39,913 nt of DNA from Granulicoccus phenolivorans DSM 17626 = NBRC 107789 = JCM 15570 (GCF_000423085.1 NZ_AUHH01000042.1:1-39913); one strand, 5' to 3'. Numbered from the stretch's first letter, positions 1 to 8,599 are shown. The notes: generated by a model from the sequence alone, not told the origin. Made by a program: numbers and translations.

Positions 1-40
1 CACCCCAGACTCAGGCACGGGCCTGGGAGGATCGTGCTAT

Positions 41-195
41 TCGCGGGCCGAGGTGCCGTGCGGCGGGCCGGCGTACCTCCCGCGGGCCCTGCAGGGCCCG
101 CACACCCGAACGCGACCCGCGCACCCACAACTCGGCCCGCGAACCACGAGCTCAACCCGCGAACCGCAGGATCAGCCCGCGAACTCTCCCCTACA
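41..195. repeat. Inverted array of degenerate 20-bp units around a CTGCAG palindrome
   Basis: The stretch is gene-free. GCGGGCC cores start at 43, 63 and 82. A perfect 20-bp palindrome (82-101, core GGGCCCTGCAGGGCCC) follows. CCCGC cores in the opposite orientation then start at 97, 116, 136, 156 and 176, so spacing is 19-20 bp throughout. The best-conserved right-hand units are 136-155 and 156-175 (CCCGCGAACC followed by variable bases). The array stops just before the stop codon of the gene at 204. A similarly built array closes the window. Function unknown. Confidence 0.8.
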
Positions 196-203
196 GGCCG
201 GTG

Positions 204-848
204 TCACCCAGCGAGGGCATCGGCGATCGGGGTGTCCCCGGTGTTGAAGGCGATGAACCGACCGATGGTGTCGTCGCGGTGGATGGCCTGGGCCGCCACC
301 TCGGCGACGTCGGCGCGCGGTACCCGGCCGGAGGTGAGGTCCTCGCCGGTCTCGATCCGGCCGGTGCCCGGATCGAGGGTCAGTCCGCTCGGCCCCAGAA
401 TCGTCCATTTCAGCCCGGACGCCTTCAGGTGCTGGTCCGCGGCCGCCTTCGCCTCGGCGTACGGGAAGAAGGAGCTCTCCGGATCCACTCCGTGATCGGG
501 ACCGGCGCCGAGATAGGAGACCATCAGGTAGCGCCCGACCCCGGCCTGCTCGGCGGCATCCATCGACCGGATCGCCGCATCGCGGTCCACCGCGTAGGTG
601 CGCTGCGGATTCCCGCCGCCGGCCCCGGCCGACCAGATCACCGCATCCTGACCCCGCATCAGCGTGGCCAGCGCCTCGGTGTCCAGGGTCTCGATGTCGG
701 CCACCACGGGGGTGGCACCGGCGGCCGCCACCTCGTCGGCGTGCGCGGGATTGCGGATGATCCCGGTCACCCCATCGCCCATCCGCCGCAGTCGGGGCGC
801 CAATTCGAGCGCCACCTTGCCATGTGCTCCGATCACCAGAATCTTCAT
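204..848 (-). CDS. NAD(P)-binding atypical SDR (NAD(P)H-binding / NmrA-like)
   Basis: The protein has 214 residues. It begins MKILVIGAHGKVA, an N-terminal Rossmann strand with a glycine-rich turn of the GxxGxxG type seen in atypical short-chain reductases of the YwnB/NAD(P)H-binding family. A conserved YAEAKAAAD segment and the WTILGPSGLT strand fit this family, whose members act as soluble NAD(P)-dependent reductases or redox sensors; the substrate cannot be told. I chose the ATG at 848 over an in-frame upstream start at 893 because the Rossmann strand begins at once and a -10-like TACGGT (856-861) lies 7 nt upstream. It is divergent from the acyltransferase. Confidence 0.85.
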   Translation of the reverse strand: MKILVIGAHGKVALELAPRLRRMGDGVTGIIRNPAHADEVAAAGATPVVADIETLDTEALATLMRGQDAVIWSAGAGGGNPQRTYAVDRDAAIRSMDAAEQAGVGRYLMVSYLGAGPDHGVDPESSFFPYAEAKAAADQHLKASGLKWTILGPSGLTLDPGTGRIETGEDLTSGRVPRADVAEVAAQAIHRDDTIGRFIAFNTGDTPIADALAG

Positions 849-903
849 GCCCTCCACCGTATCGCCCGGAAGCGATTCGGCACCGGCGCCCACCGGCGCC
901 CCC

Positions 904-909
904 TAGGCT
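904..909 (+). promoter_or_regulatory. Leaderless -10 box TAGGCT
   Basis: TAGGCT lies exactly 6 nt before the GTG at 916, so the transcript would begin at the start codon. No Shine-Dalgarno sequence precedes this GTG. The same hexamer and spacing recur before several other genes in the window. Confidence 0.6.
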
Positions 910-915
910 GAGCGG

Positions 916-1998
916 GTGCATCCGACCATCGGCGAGGCCCTGTCGCCTCGGCCCCGATCCGCCGCAGCGGACGGCCCGCGTACCGGCAACGCGTTGAACT
1001 TCGTCCGGCTGCTGCTGGCGGCGACCGTGCTGGTCTCCCACTCGTTCATCACCGCCCCCGATCCGGACCCGACCGGCGGCCGGCTGGAGGCCGCCGGCGA
1101 CCTCGCGGTCAACGGCTTCTTCGTGATCAGCGGGTACCTCATCGCCGGGTCGCGGTTGCGCACCAGCTTCGGCGGCTACCTGTGGCGCCGGGTGCTGCGC
1201 ATCTTTCCGGCGTTCTGGGTGGTGCTGATCCTGGTCGCCTTCGTCTTCTCCCCGCTGTACGCCCGGATCGCCGGAGAGCACTGGGTGCCCGAATCCGCAC
1301 TGGGCTTCGTGACCCAGAACGCCGCCCTGGCTCTGGCCCACCCCGCGATCGCACACACCCTGGTCTCGGCCCCCTACAGCATGGACTGGAACATCCCGCT
1401 GTGGACGTTGAGCTACGAGTTCACCGCCTACCTGCTGCTCGGGATCGTGATGCTGATTCCGTTCGTACGCCGGCACCTGCGCGCCGTGTTCACCGCGGGC
1501 CTGATCGCCCTGGTGCTGGCGCAACCGATCGCCTACCGGGTGTTGGGGACCTGGGAGCACCGGCTGCTGACGCTGCACGCGCTGCGACTGTTCAGTTTCT
1601 TCGCCGCCGGGGTGGTGGCGTACTGCTTCCGGGACCGGATCCGGCTCTACCCCACCCTGGGTGTCGCCGCCGGCCTGCTCACCGTCGGCCTGCATCTGCT
1701 CAACCGGCCGAACTGGTACCACCTGCCCCTGACCTACTTCCTGCTGTGGCTGGGGGCGAGCCTGCCGATCCGGCTGGGCACCCGCAACGACATCTCCTAC
1801 GGGATCTACATCTACGCCTTCCCGATGCAGCGCTTCGTCCACCTGTGGCTGGGCCCGGCCGGGGGCTGGATCGGGCAGAGCCTGCTGGCGTTCGCGATGA
1901 CCGTGCCCTGGGCGTACGCCTCCTGGCGACTGGTCGAGGCGCCGGCCCTGCGGCTGGTCCGGCTGCGGCTCAGACCCGCGCGTACCGTGCGCGAATGA
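916..1998 (+). CDS. Acyltransferase 3 family membrane protein (OafA/YrhL type)
   Basis: A 360-residue integral membrane protein with about ten hydrophobic segments. The family moves acyl groups such as acetyl onto cell-surface sugars. Visible hallmarks are the N-terminal NALNFVRLLLAATVLVSHSF segment, with the catalytic-type His of the first helix (VSHS), the FFVISGYLI motif, and FGGYLWRRVLRIFPAFW, the conserved R-x-x-RI-x-P block. The start is a GTG with a leaderless -10 six bases upstream. The 3' end overlaps the convergent DUF1206 gene by 29 nt. The acceptor molecule is unknown, since no polysaccharide genes are adjacent. Confidence 0.9.
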   Translation: MHPTIGEALSPRPRSAAADGPRTGNALNFVRLLLAATVLVSHSFITAPDPDPTGGRLEAAGDLAVNGFFVISGYLIAGSRLRTSFGGYLWRRVLRIFPAFWVVLILVAFVFSPLYARIAGEHWVPESALGFVTQNAALALAHPAIAHTLVSAPYSMDWNIPLWTLSYEFTAYLLLGIVMLIPFVRRHLRAVFTAGLIALVLAQPIAYRVLGTWEHRLLTLHALRLFSFFAAGVVAYCFRDRIRLYPTLGVAAGLLTVGLHLLNRPNWYHLPLTYFLLWLGASLPIRLGTRNDISYGIYIYAFPMQRFVHLWLGPAGGWIGQSLLAFAMTVPWAYASWRLVEAPALRLVRLRLRPARTVRE

Positions 1999-2782
1999 AG
2001 CAGTACACCGCGTAACAGGCGAATCCGGCGGCCAGCACGAGCACCAGCACCTGACCCCAGGGCGCGGCCAGGATCGCCCGGAAGGCACCATCCATGCCCC
2101 GCGCGTCCTCCGAGCGACCGGTGATCGCGGCGTTCCCGATCAGGAACCCGGCCACCAGCAGGGCGATCCCCCGCGCGAGGTAGCCGATCGTGCCGATCGC
2201 GATCGCCGCGCGACCCGGGTGCTGCACCAACTGCTTGGTGAAGCGGCGGGTGAGGCCGGTCCAGATGTGCTGGACGCCGATCCCGGCCAGCACCGCGCCG
2301 GCGATCAGAATCAGCACGAACCCGAACGGCACCGACAGGATGGTCGAGGTGGTCTGTTGGGTCTGCTCGGCCGAGCGCGAATCCCGGTTCACCAGGACGC
2401 CGACCGCCGGCACGATGAGAGCGACGGCGCCAGCGGCGTTGCCCAGGTGACTGAGCCGGTCCTTGAGCCCATCGGCGCGAATGGCCTTGGTCAGGTGCAG
2501 CACCGCCAGCAGGGCGAGCCCGGCCACCATCAGCAGCATCAGCACCAACCCGACCGGGTTTCCGACCAGCGCCGCGAACGCACCGGCCTGATCGGCGTCC
2601 TGCCCAGTACCGAGCCCGAGAGCCAGGCTGACCGCGATCCAGGCGATCAGCAGATGGATCAGACCGCTGGCCACATAGCCGGCCCGGGCTCCCCAGGTGA
2701 CCACCTTCGAGTCACCGGCCTCCTCGGCGACCTCGCTGACCCCGGCCTTGGTCCGCTCGACCTGCCGCTCCAGATCCCCCAT
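1970..2782 (-). CDS. DUF1206 membrane protein
   Basis: The 270-residue protein has a short charged N-terminus (about 30 residues) and then three repeats of a two-helix unit. Each repeat starts with a related phrase (WGARAGYVASGLIHLLIA, LSHLGNAAGAVALI, IGTIGYLARGIALLVAGFLIG), the pattern of DUF1206, which is common in actinobacteria and has no assigned function. The ATG at 2782 has a good ribosome site (GGGAGGA). It begins 30 nt after hpt and probably ends the dacB-tilS-hpt transcript. Its 3' end overlaps the convergent acyltransferase gene. Confidence 0.85.
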   Translation of the reverse strand: MGDLERQVERTKAGVSEVAEEAGDSKVVTWGARAGYVASGLIHLLIAWIAVSLALGLGTGQDADQAGAFAALVGNPVGLVLMLLMVAGLALLAVLHLTKAIRADGLKDRLSHLGNAAGAVALIVPAVGVLVNRDSRSAEQTQQTTSTILSVPFGFVLILIAGAVLAGIGVQHIWTGLTRRFTKQLVQHPGRAAIAIGTIGYLARGIALLVAGFLIGNAAITGRSEDARGMDGAFRAILAAPWGQVLVLVLAAGFACYAVYCFIRARYARV

Positions 2783-2812
2783 GGGTCCTCCCCGGCCCGC
2801 GTGGTGCTCGGC

Positions 2813-3364
2813 TCAGCTGTAGACGTGCGGTGCGAGCAGCCCGATGTCGGCCAGGTTGCGGTACCGCCCGGCGTAGTCCAGGCCGTAGCCGACGACGAAC
2901 TCATTGGGGATGTCGAAGCCGACCCACTTGACGTCCACCGCGTTCTCGGCCGCCTCGGGCTTGCGCAGCAGGGTCATGATCTCCAGGCTCGCCGGCTCCC
3001 GGGAACGCAGGTTGGACACCAGGTAGGACAGCGTGAGACCGGTATCGATGATGTCCTCCACGACCAGCACGTGCCGGCCATGGATGTCGGTATTGAGGTC
3101 CTTCAGGATCCGCACCACCCCCGAGGACTGGGTGCCCGAGCCGTAGGAGGAGATGGCCATCCAGTCCATCTCGCAGTGCACCTTCATCGCGCGCAGCAGG
3201 TCGGCCACCACCATCACCGCGCCGTTGAGCACTCCGATGATGAGCAGGTCCTTGCCCGCGTACTCCTCATCGATTTCGGCGGCGATCTCGGCAATGCGCT
3301 GGGCGACCTGTTCCTTGGTGAACAGAACGCGGGTCAGATCCTGGCTGATGTCGGCTGCATCCAC
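2813..3364 (-). CDS. hpt: Hypoxanthine phosphoribosyltransferase
   Basis: A 183-residue purine-salvage enzyme that joins hypoxanthine or guanine to PRPP, giving IMP or GMP. The PRPP-binding signature VLVVEDIIDTG spans about residues 99-109. The GVLNGAVMVVADL loop, the SSYGSGTQSSG flexible loop and the VGYGLDYAGRYRNL C-terminal base-binding segment are all present, and the length is normal. The start is GTG, 5 nt after the tilS stop, with no strong ribosome site, so coupling to tilS is likely. The tilS-hpt pair is a widely conserved gene order in bacteria. Confidence 0.96.
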   Translation of the reverse strand: MDAADISQDLTRVLFTKEQVAQRIAEIAAEIDEEYAGKDLLIIGVLNGAVMVVADLLRAMKVHCEMDWMAISSYGSGTQSSGVVRILKDLNTDIHGRHVLVVEDIIDTGLTLSYLVSNLRSREPASLEIMTLLRKPEAAENAVDVKWVGFDIPNEFVVGYGLDYAGRYRNLADIGLLAPHVYS

Positions 3365-3369
3365 GGGGT

Positions 3370-4308
3370 TCAGTCTGGCAGAACGAGCAACCGATTCCCA
3401 GCACGCCCAACCTTCAGTCCGGGCAGCTCGATCCGGGCCTGGCCGTGCCAGTTGTCGACCAGGTCAGCGACGGCCCGGACGTGGCCGAAGGTCGGCTCCA
3501 CCGCCCCGTTGGCGACCAGCCACTGACGCAGTTGGCGATAACGGATCGCCGGTTCGGGCGAGAGGCGGTTGAGCGACAGTTCGTGACCCAGATCCGACAG
3601 GTGGGCCCGGGAATCCAGGTAATCGGCATCGGTACGCAGCATGGTCGCGGTGCGGGCCAGCGCCTCGGCGATCCCCGGACCGAGTTGCTCCTCCAGCATC
3701 GGCAGCACCGTGCGACGGACCCGGACCCGGGCGAAGGTGGGGTCCTCGTTGTGCGGGTCGTTCCAGTACTTCACGCCGAGCTCGGCACAGGCCGCCTTGG
3801 TCACCGCCCGGCGTACGCCGAGGAAGGGCCGCACCAGGCGCCCCCGGCGGACCGGCATCCCCGACAGCGACCGGGCCCCCGACCCGCGGGCCAGCCCGAG
3901 CAGGACGGTCTCGGCCTGGTCGTCGAGGGTCTGCCCGAGCAGGACATCGGCGTGCACGGTGGCCGCAATCGCCTCCAGCGCGGCATGGCGGGCGTTGCGC
4001 GCCGCGGCTTCGGGCCCCTCCCCGGTGTCGACGACCTCGACGGGCACGACATCGGCGTCCAGGCCGACCTTGCGCGCGCGCTCGGCGGCCTTGGTGGCCA
4101 CGTCCCCGGACCCCTTCTGCAGACCGTGGTCGATGACCACGGCGCGGGCGCCCTGGCCGCGGCGTTTGGCGACCACGGCGACCGCGCCGGCCAGCGCGAG
4201 CGAGTCCGGTCCGCCCGAACAGCCCACCAGCAACTGGTCGGACCCGACTGCCGCGTCCACCGCGGCGACCAGTTCGAGCATCGCCGGTCCCAGAGCCTTA
4301 CGTGCCAT
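3370..4308 (-). CDS. tilS: tRNA(Ile)-lysidine synthetase
   Basis: A 312-residue N-type ATP pyrophosphatase that converts C34 of tRNA-Ile(CAU) to lysidine so that it reads AUA. The PP-loop SGGPDS is at residues 31-36, and LGQTLDDQAETVLLGLARGSG is the conserved downstream block. A shortened C-terminal region carries the LPGLKVGRAGNRL segment, as in actinobacterial forms. The ATG at 4308 has GGGAG about 6 nt upstream and overlaps the end of the metalloprotease gene by 11 nt, which suggests translational coupling. Confidence 0.95.
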   Translation of the reverse strand: MARKALGPAMLELVAAVDAAVGSDQLLVGCSGGPDSLALAGAVAVVAKRRGQGARAVVIDHGLQKGSGDVATKAAERARKVGLDADVVPVEVVDTGEGPEAAARNARHAALEAIAATVHADVLLGQTLDDQAETVLLGLARGSGARSLSGMPVRRGRLVRPFLGVRRAVTKAACAELGVKYWNDPHNEDPTFARVRVRRTVLPMLEEQLGPGIAEALARTATMLRTDADYLDSRAHLSDLGHELSLNRLSPEPAIRYRQLRQWLVANGAVEPTFGHVRAVADLVDNWHGQARIELPGLKVGRAGNRLLVLPD

Positions 4309-5275
4309 CGGTGTCTCCCATTCTGCTGAGCCAGATCTCGGGGGCGGAGATCTCGGCGGTGGTGGGCAGGGTGCGCGGTGAGCCCCAGACCCGGTTGAAG
4401 CCCGCCAGACCGACCCGATCGATCACGGTGGCACAGAATCGGGCACCGTCGCGATACTGGGCCAGCTTCAGATCCAGGCCCAGCGCGCGGCGGATCACCG
4501 CATCCGGGCCGGTCGCCTCGCGCCGAGCGTTGAACCGGGCACGGATGGTCGCGACCGACGGAATCACCGTCGGCCCGACGCGGTCCATCATGACGTCGGC
4601 ATGCCCCTCCAGCAGCGACATCAGCGCGGTCACCTCCCCCATCAGCTCCCGGACCTCGCCGCTCGGCAGCAGATCGAGCAGCGTCCGCTCCGATCGGGGC
4701 AGCTGGCGCAGGATCTGACCCAGGCCGATCTCCTCGATCTGGTCGGAGAAGCCCAGCAGGCGTTGCACCAGGCCCCGGAAGTACGCCACCAGCCACGGGT
4801 GGGCCCCGAACTGGGCGCGATGGGTGGCCTCGTGCAGGGTGACCCAGAGCCGGAAGTCGGCCGGGTTCAGCGCCAGCCGCTGCTCGATCAGCGCGATGTT
4901 GGGGGCCAGCAGCAACAACTGGCCGCCCCCGGTGAACGGGTCGTACTGCCCCAGCACCCGGGTGGACAGCCAGGCGACCAGGCTGCCGGCCTCCACGGCG
5001 TTGACGCCGACGTTGTCCTCCCCGATGTCGGCGAACAGCTCGGCCAACCAGTCCAGGGTGTACGCACCCCAGGTGGTCCGGTCGATCACCCGGATCGCGG
5101 TCGGTTCGACCGGGCCGAAGCCGGTCACCTCCGCCACCAGAGGCTCGGCGCGCAGCGCACAGGCGAGGACGTCCTCGACCACCGCGCTCGCCCCGGCCGC
5201 ATCGATCGGGGGCCCGGGACGGGTCAGCCGGGCGGCGGTCCGCTTGGCCCGGCCCCAGTTCACCCCGTCAGCCAC
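4298..5275 (-). CDS. Zinc-dependent metalloprotease-like protein (DUF2342)
   Basis: A 325-residue member of the actinobacterial DUF2342 family, sometimes labelled coenzyme F420 biosynthesis-associated. The zinc-binding HEATH motif lies at residues 148-152 after WVTL, and a helical region with further His/Glu residues follows (LEGHADVMMD, typical of the third-ligand Glu/Asp side of such zincins). The start is taken as GTG at 5275 (VADGVNWGRAKRTA), where family-like sequence begins; residues encoded further upstream look random. It sits between dacB and tilS, as in mycobacteria (Rv3627c-Rv3625c). Substrate unknown. Confidence 0.88.
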   Translation of the reverse strand: MADGVNWGRAKRTAARLTRPGPPIDAAGASAVVEDVLACALRAEPLVAEVTGFGPVEPTAIRVIDRTTWGAYTLDWLAELFADIGEDNVGVNAVEAGSLVAWLSTRVLGQYDPFTGGGQLLLLAPNIALIEQRLALNPADFRLWVTLHEATHRAQFGAHPWLVAYFRGLVQRLLGFSDQIEEIGLGQILRQLPRSERTLLDLLPSGEVRELMGEVTALMSLLEGHADVMMDRVGPTVIPSVATIRARFNARREATGPDAVIRRALGLDLKLAQYRDGARFCATVIDRVGLAGFNRVWGSPRTLPTTAEISAPEIWLSRMGDTDGT

Positions 5276-5333
5276 GGTACGCCCGGGCTGCGGTCGGTCG
5301 GGGTGGCTGGGCGCGATCTGGGGGCACGAGCAT
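5268..5333 (-). CDS. Possible 21-codon leader ORF upstream of the metalloprotease gene
   Basis: An ATG at 5333 sits 7 nt after a -10-like AAGACT (5341-5346, minus strand), as if leaderless. It opens a 21-codon frame rich in Pro, Arg and Ala whose TGA (5270-5268) lies just past the GTG (5275) of the metalloprotease. Expression is unproven. The frame may explain where the promoter is relative to the main start. Confidence 0.3.
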   Translation of the reverse strand: MLVPPDRAQPPRPTAARAYRG

Positions 5334-5369
5334 GTCCCCCAGTCTTGCACCCGGCTCTGACACACCGGC

Positions 5370-6791
5370 TCAACCCCGGCAGCCACAGGTGGCCAGCGCG
5401 GTGGCGGCACGGTCCAGCCAGACCCGGGTACGGTACTCGTCCTGTTCCCCGTTCACGATGAAGGCGAACACCACCATCGAGCCGTCGCGGGTGGGCACCA
5501 GCCCGGCCAGGGAGTGCACATTGGTCAGCGTCCCGGTCTTGCCGCGGACCAGCCCACGACCGGCCTGGCTGCCGTCCTCGACGAACCGGTTCAGCAGGGT
5601 CCCCTCGGCCCGGGCCACCGACATGCCGGTGATCAGCGGACGCAGCTTCTCGTGCTCGGGCTGGGAGGCCGCGAGGATGGCGCGGGTCAACGTGTTGGGG
5701 CTGGTCAGGTTCTCCCGGGACAGTCCGGAGCCGTCGACCACCTTCATCCCGTCGGTCCAGACCCCGAGCTGCTGCAGCGTCTCCCGGGTGGCGGTCTGGG
5801 CGTCGGCGATCGATCCGCTGCGACCGCCGCTGCGACCGATCTGGCGGAACAACACCTCCGCCCCGTCGTTGTCGGAGTGCACCAGGACCTGCTCGACGAT
5901 GTCGGACAGCGTCCGCGAGTGGTGGGTGGCGATCTCGGTGGCCGATGCGGGTGCCTGCTGGGCGGTCACGCCGTTCACCGTGATGCCCTGCCCGCGCAGC
6001 GCCTCGGCGTACACGTCGGCGGCCTTGCGGGACGGGTCGGCCTCGCGTACGCCGACACTGTCCACGCTCGGGGTCACCAGGCCCTTGTCGATCCACAGCG
6101 AACTGGTCGGGGTCACCATGTTGGTGTAGGTGCCGCGCCAGTCGGGGTTCCAGCCGGTGCCGGTGAACAACGAGGTGTCGTAGCCGAGTTGCACCTGGGT
6201 CACCCCGCGCTGCTTCAGGGCCGCCGCGGCCTGCTGGCCGTGCTGGGTCAGTTCGTCGCGGGTCAGGAACGGGTCGCCGCCGCCGACCAGCCACAGCTGG
6301 TTGCCCGCCAGCACCGAGCGGGTGTCGAAGGTGTGTTCGGGTCCGTACAGTTGCAGCGCCGCCACGGTGGTGAGCACCTTCTGGGTCGAGGCCGGGGTTC
6401 CCGAGCCGGAGCCGTTGGCGTCGAACAGGACCCGGCCGTCGGCGGCGTCCAGGACCTCACCGAACAGCTGCCCGCCGGGCAGGTCAGCGGTCCGCAGGCT
6501 CTGGGTGACCTGCTCCGCGTTGAGCCCGCTCGCCCGGGTGGCCGTGGCCAGCACCGGGTCGCCGGGAGCCACCGGGAGCGCGGCGGGGTCCGGCGGCTGG
6601 TCGAAGGTGCCCGGAGCAATGGTCGGGGAACCCCCATCGATCCACAGGCCGGTGGCATACAGCGCCCGCTCCCCGAGGAAGCGGAATCCGCCGGTCACCG
6701 CGCCGAGCACGACCACGAGCACCACCGCGCCAACGATCATCCAACGCACGGTCGGCCGGGCCCGGGACGTCTTGTCTGCCCGCTCGACCAT
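5370..6791 (-). CDS. dacB: D-alanyl-D-alanine carboxypeptidase / PBP4 family (peptidase S13)
   Basis: A 473-residue, membrane-anchored, periplasm-facing penicillin-binding protein that trims or cleaves peptidoglycan cross-links. One N-terminal membrane segment covers residues 17-34. All three active-site motifs are visible: STQK at 135-138 (SxxK), HSDNDG (SxN) and RGKTGTLTN (KTG). The start at 6791 (MVERADK) has GGAGAG six bases upstream. An in-frame ATG four codons earlier (6803) is the alternative. The gene is divergent from ppa, as in mycobacteria, and heads the minus-strand run through tilS and hpt, although the 94-bp gap before the metalloprotease may hold a second promoter. Confidence 0.94.
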   Translation of the reverse strand: MVERADKTSRARPTVRWMIVGAVVLVVVLGAVTGGFRFLGERALYATGLWIDGGSPTIAPGTFDQPPDPAALPVAPGDPVLATATRASGLNAEQVTQSLRTADLPGGQLFGEVLDAADGRVLFDANGSGSGTPASTQKVLTTVAALQLYGPEHTFDTRSVLAGNQLWLVGGGDPFLTRDELTQHGQQAAAALKQRGVTQVQLGYDTSLFTGTGWNPDWRGTYTNMVTPTSSLWIDKGLVTPSVDSVGVREADPSRKAADVYAEALRGQGITVNGVTAQQAPASATEIATHHSRTLSDIVEQVLVHSDNDGAEVLFRQIGRSGGRSGSIADAQTATRETLQQLGVWTDGMKVVDGSGLSRENLTSPNTLTRAILAASQPEHEKLRPLITGMSVARAEGTLLNRFVEDGSQAGRGLVRGKTGTLTNVHSLAGLVPTRDGSMVVFAFIVNGEQDEYRTRVWLDRAATALATCGCRG

Positions 6792-6890
6792 GCGACTCTC
6801 CATTCTTCGCGCTAACCTCGATCCAACCGCTCCCACGCTGTGCTCCGGGAGTGTGAGTCGTGAACATGTCAACCATAGGGAGAGTCACCG

Positions 6891-7460
6891 GTGACTGAAG
6901 AATTCTCCGCGCCCGCCGGCCACGAGGCAAGCACGCCGCCGAAGGGCATCCACTTCGACGTGACCGTGGAGATCCCGCGGGGCACCAAGAACAAGTATGA
7001 GCTTGATCACGCCACCGGCCGGATCCGGCTGGACCGGACGCTGTTCACCTCGACCCAGTACCCGAACGACTACGGCTTCATCGAGGGCACCCTGGGCCAG
7101 GACGGCGACCCGCTGGATGCGCTGGTACTGATCCCGGAGTCCACCTTCCCCGGCTGCCTGATCGAGTGCCGCGCCATCGGCATGTTCCGGATGACCGACG
7201 AGGCCGGCGGCGATGACAAGGTGCTGTGCGTCCCCACCGACGACCATCGCCGCGACCACCTGCAGGATCTGGACGACGTCCCGACCCACACGATCCTGGA
7301 GATCGAGCACTTCTTCACCGTCTACAAGGACCTCGAGCCGGGCAAGTCGGTCGAAGGTGCGGTCTGGGTCGGTCGCGAGGAGGCCGAGGCGGAGATCCAC
7401 GCGTCCTTCGAACGCGCCAAGGGCACCAGCTACGAGCACAAGCACGTGAACCTGTACTGA
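6891..7460 (+). CDS. ppa: Inorganic pyrophosphatase (family I)
   Basis: A 189-residue soluble enzyme that hydrolyses pyrophosphate and so drives biosynthetic reactions. The core begins at [19 protein letters not shown], and the metal-binding signature DGDPLDALV is at residues 71-79. Lys, Glu and Tyr residues of the active site ([20 protein letters not shown]) are all present. The GTG at 6891 follows an AGGGAGA ribosome site by about 7 nt. The N-terminus is about 20 residues longer than in most homologues. A strong 16-bp hairpin follows the stop. Confidence 0.97.
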   Translation: MTEEFSAPAGHEASTPPKGIHFDVTVEIPRGTKNKYELDHATGRIRLDRTLFTSTQYPNDYGFIEGTLGQDGDPLDALVLIPESTFPGCLIECRAIGMFRMTDEAGGDDKVLCVPTDDHRRDHLQDLDDVPTHTILEIEHFFTVYKDLEPGKSVEGAVWVGREEAEAEIHASFERAKGTSYEHKHVNLY

Positions 7461-7480
7461 GCCACCGCCCAGCAGGTCCC

Positions 7481-7516
7481 CGACGGGCCGGACACCACCC
7501 GGTGTCCGGCCCGTCG
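7481..7516 (+). terminator. Perfect 16-bp hairpin after ppa
   Basis: Arms 7481-7496 and 7501-7516 are perfectly complementary around a four-base loop (ACCC). The hairpin begins 20 nt after the ppa stop. It lacks a U-run, as is usual for actinobacterial terminators, and it separates ppa from the next gene, which has its own -10 box. Confidence 0.7.
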
Positions 7517-7558
7517 GCGTTGTGGTGCGCCGGCCACGCGATGCGCGAGACTGTGCCC

Positions 7559-8599
7559 ATGCGGTATCTGATGCTGATTGCCCCCGCCAGCAATCGGGCG
7601 TACGCCCAGGGGGCCGATCGGCTCGCGGCCGCGGAGTTGGCGATCTGCACCCACGCGCGGACCGAGGTCGAGGTGACCGAACTGGCCGGGGTGGGCTATC
7701 TGCGGTTCGCGACCGAAGAGCCGCTGAGTGCGGCCCAGTTGCTGATCGTGGCGCGCCAGTCGACCTTCCTGGCGCTGTTCGAACTGACCGCCGAGGACCT
7801 GCTGCGGCCGGTGCCGGTGCCCGCGGCGACCCTGTTCGACGACGATCTGCTGACCATTCCGAAGTATCCGGGCAAGACCAATGAGCAGTTCACCCGGCTG
7901 CTGGTGAACATCACCCTGGCCGCGGTCCAACGGCCGGCCGCGGACACACCGTGGACGGTGCTGGATCCGCTGGCCGGGCGCGGCACGACCGCCGCGGTGG
8001 CGCTCACCCTGGGCCTGAACGCCGCCGGCGTCGAGGGGGATCAGAAGTCGGTCGAGGCGATGAGTGCGTTCTGGAAGACCTGGTTGCGCCGCAAACGACT
8101 GAAGCATTCCGCGGACATGTCCCCGGTACGCCGTGACGGCAAGAGCCTGGGGCGGCGCTTCGACGCCACGGTCCAACCGCCGGACGCCCCCGAGCGGCCC
8201 CGACTCGAACTCACCGTCTTCACCGGGGACACCCGGCAGTCGGCGAAGCTGTTCGGCAAGCGGCGGTTCGAAGCGATCGTGACCGATGCCCCCTACGGGG
8301 TGGTGCACGGGGCGAGCACCGATGTCCGCGGGGTCTCCGGGAAGCGTGATCGTTCCCCGGCCGGGCTGCTGCGCGAGGCGATTCCGGTGTGGGCGAGTCA
8401 GCTCAAGCCCGGGGGCGCGCTGGGGATCAGTTGGAACACCCACGGACTCACCCGCGAAGAGCTGGCCGAGATGATGGCCGGGGCCGGGCTGGAGGCGCTG
8501 CAGGACGGGCCGTGGCTGCGCTTCGGGCACCGGGTCGACTCCTCGATCCAGCGCGATGTCCTGGTTGCCCGGCGTCCGATCGACCAGAACGAGCAGTAA
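7559..8599 (+). CDS. TRM11-like SAM-dependent RNA methyltransferase (UPF0020 type)
   Basis: 346 residues. The C-terminal half is a Rossmann methyltransferase of the UPF0020/Trm-G10 type: DPLAGRGTT (136-144) is the SAM-binding loop and DAPYG (243-247) the catalytic (D/N)PPY-like motif. The N-terminal 100 residues are not a clear THUMP domain. TIPKYPGKTNEQFTR links the two parts and resembles the LIGDRYSGKTNE-like segment of Trm11 homologues. tRNA N2-guanosine methylation is the likely activity by family. The ATG at 7559 sits 6 nt after a -10-like GAGACT, so it is probably leaderless; upstream in-frame codons overlap ppa and are rejected. Confidence 0.8.
   Translation: MRYLMLIAPASNRAYAQGADRLAAAELAICTHARTEVEVTELAGVGYLRFATEEPLSAAQLLIVARQSTFLALFELTAEDLLRPVPVPAATLFDDDLLTIPKYPGKTNEQFTRLLVNITLAAVQRPAADTPWTVLDPLAGRGTTAAVALTLGLNAAGVEGDQKSVEAMSAFWKTWLRRKRLKHSADMSPVRRDGKSLGRRFDATVQPPDAPERPRLELTVFTGDTRQSAKLFGKRRFEAIVTDAPYGVVHGASTDVRGVSGKRDRSPAGLLREAIPVWASQLKPGGALGISWNTHGLTREELAEMMAGAGLEALQDGPWLRFGHRVDSSIQRDVLVARRPIDQNEQ

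Noticed and set aside
172-2091. Long minus-strand open frame of 639 codons
   Set aside because: Its translation is Arg/Gly/Pro-rich and lies across the well-supported SDR and acyltransferase genes; a shadow caused by high GC.
2813-4308. Expected ftsH or folE after hpt
   Set aside because: The gene after hpt is a DUF1206 membrane protein with no AAA+ or metalloprotease motifs; this order resembles mycobacteria, so it is not an anomaly worth reporting.
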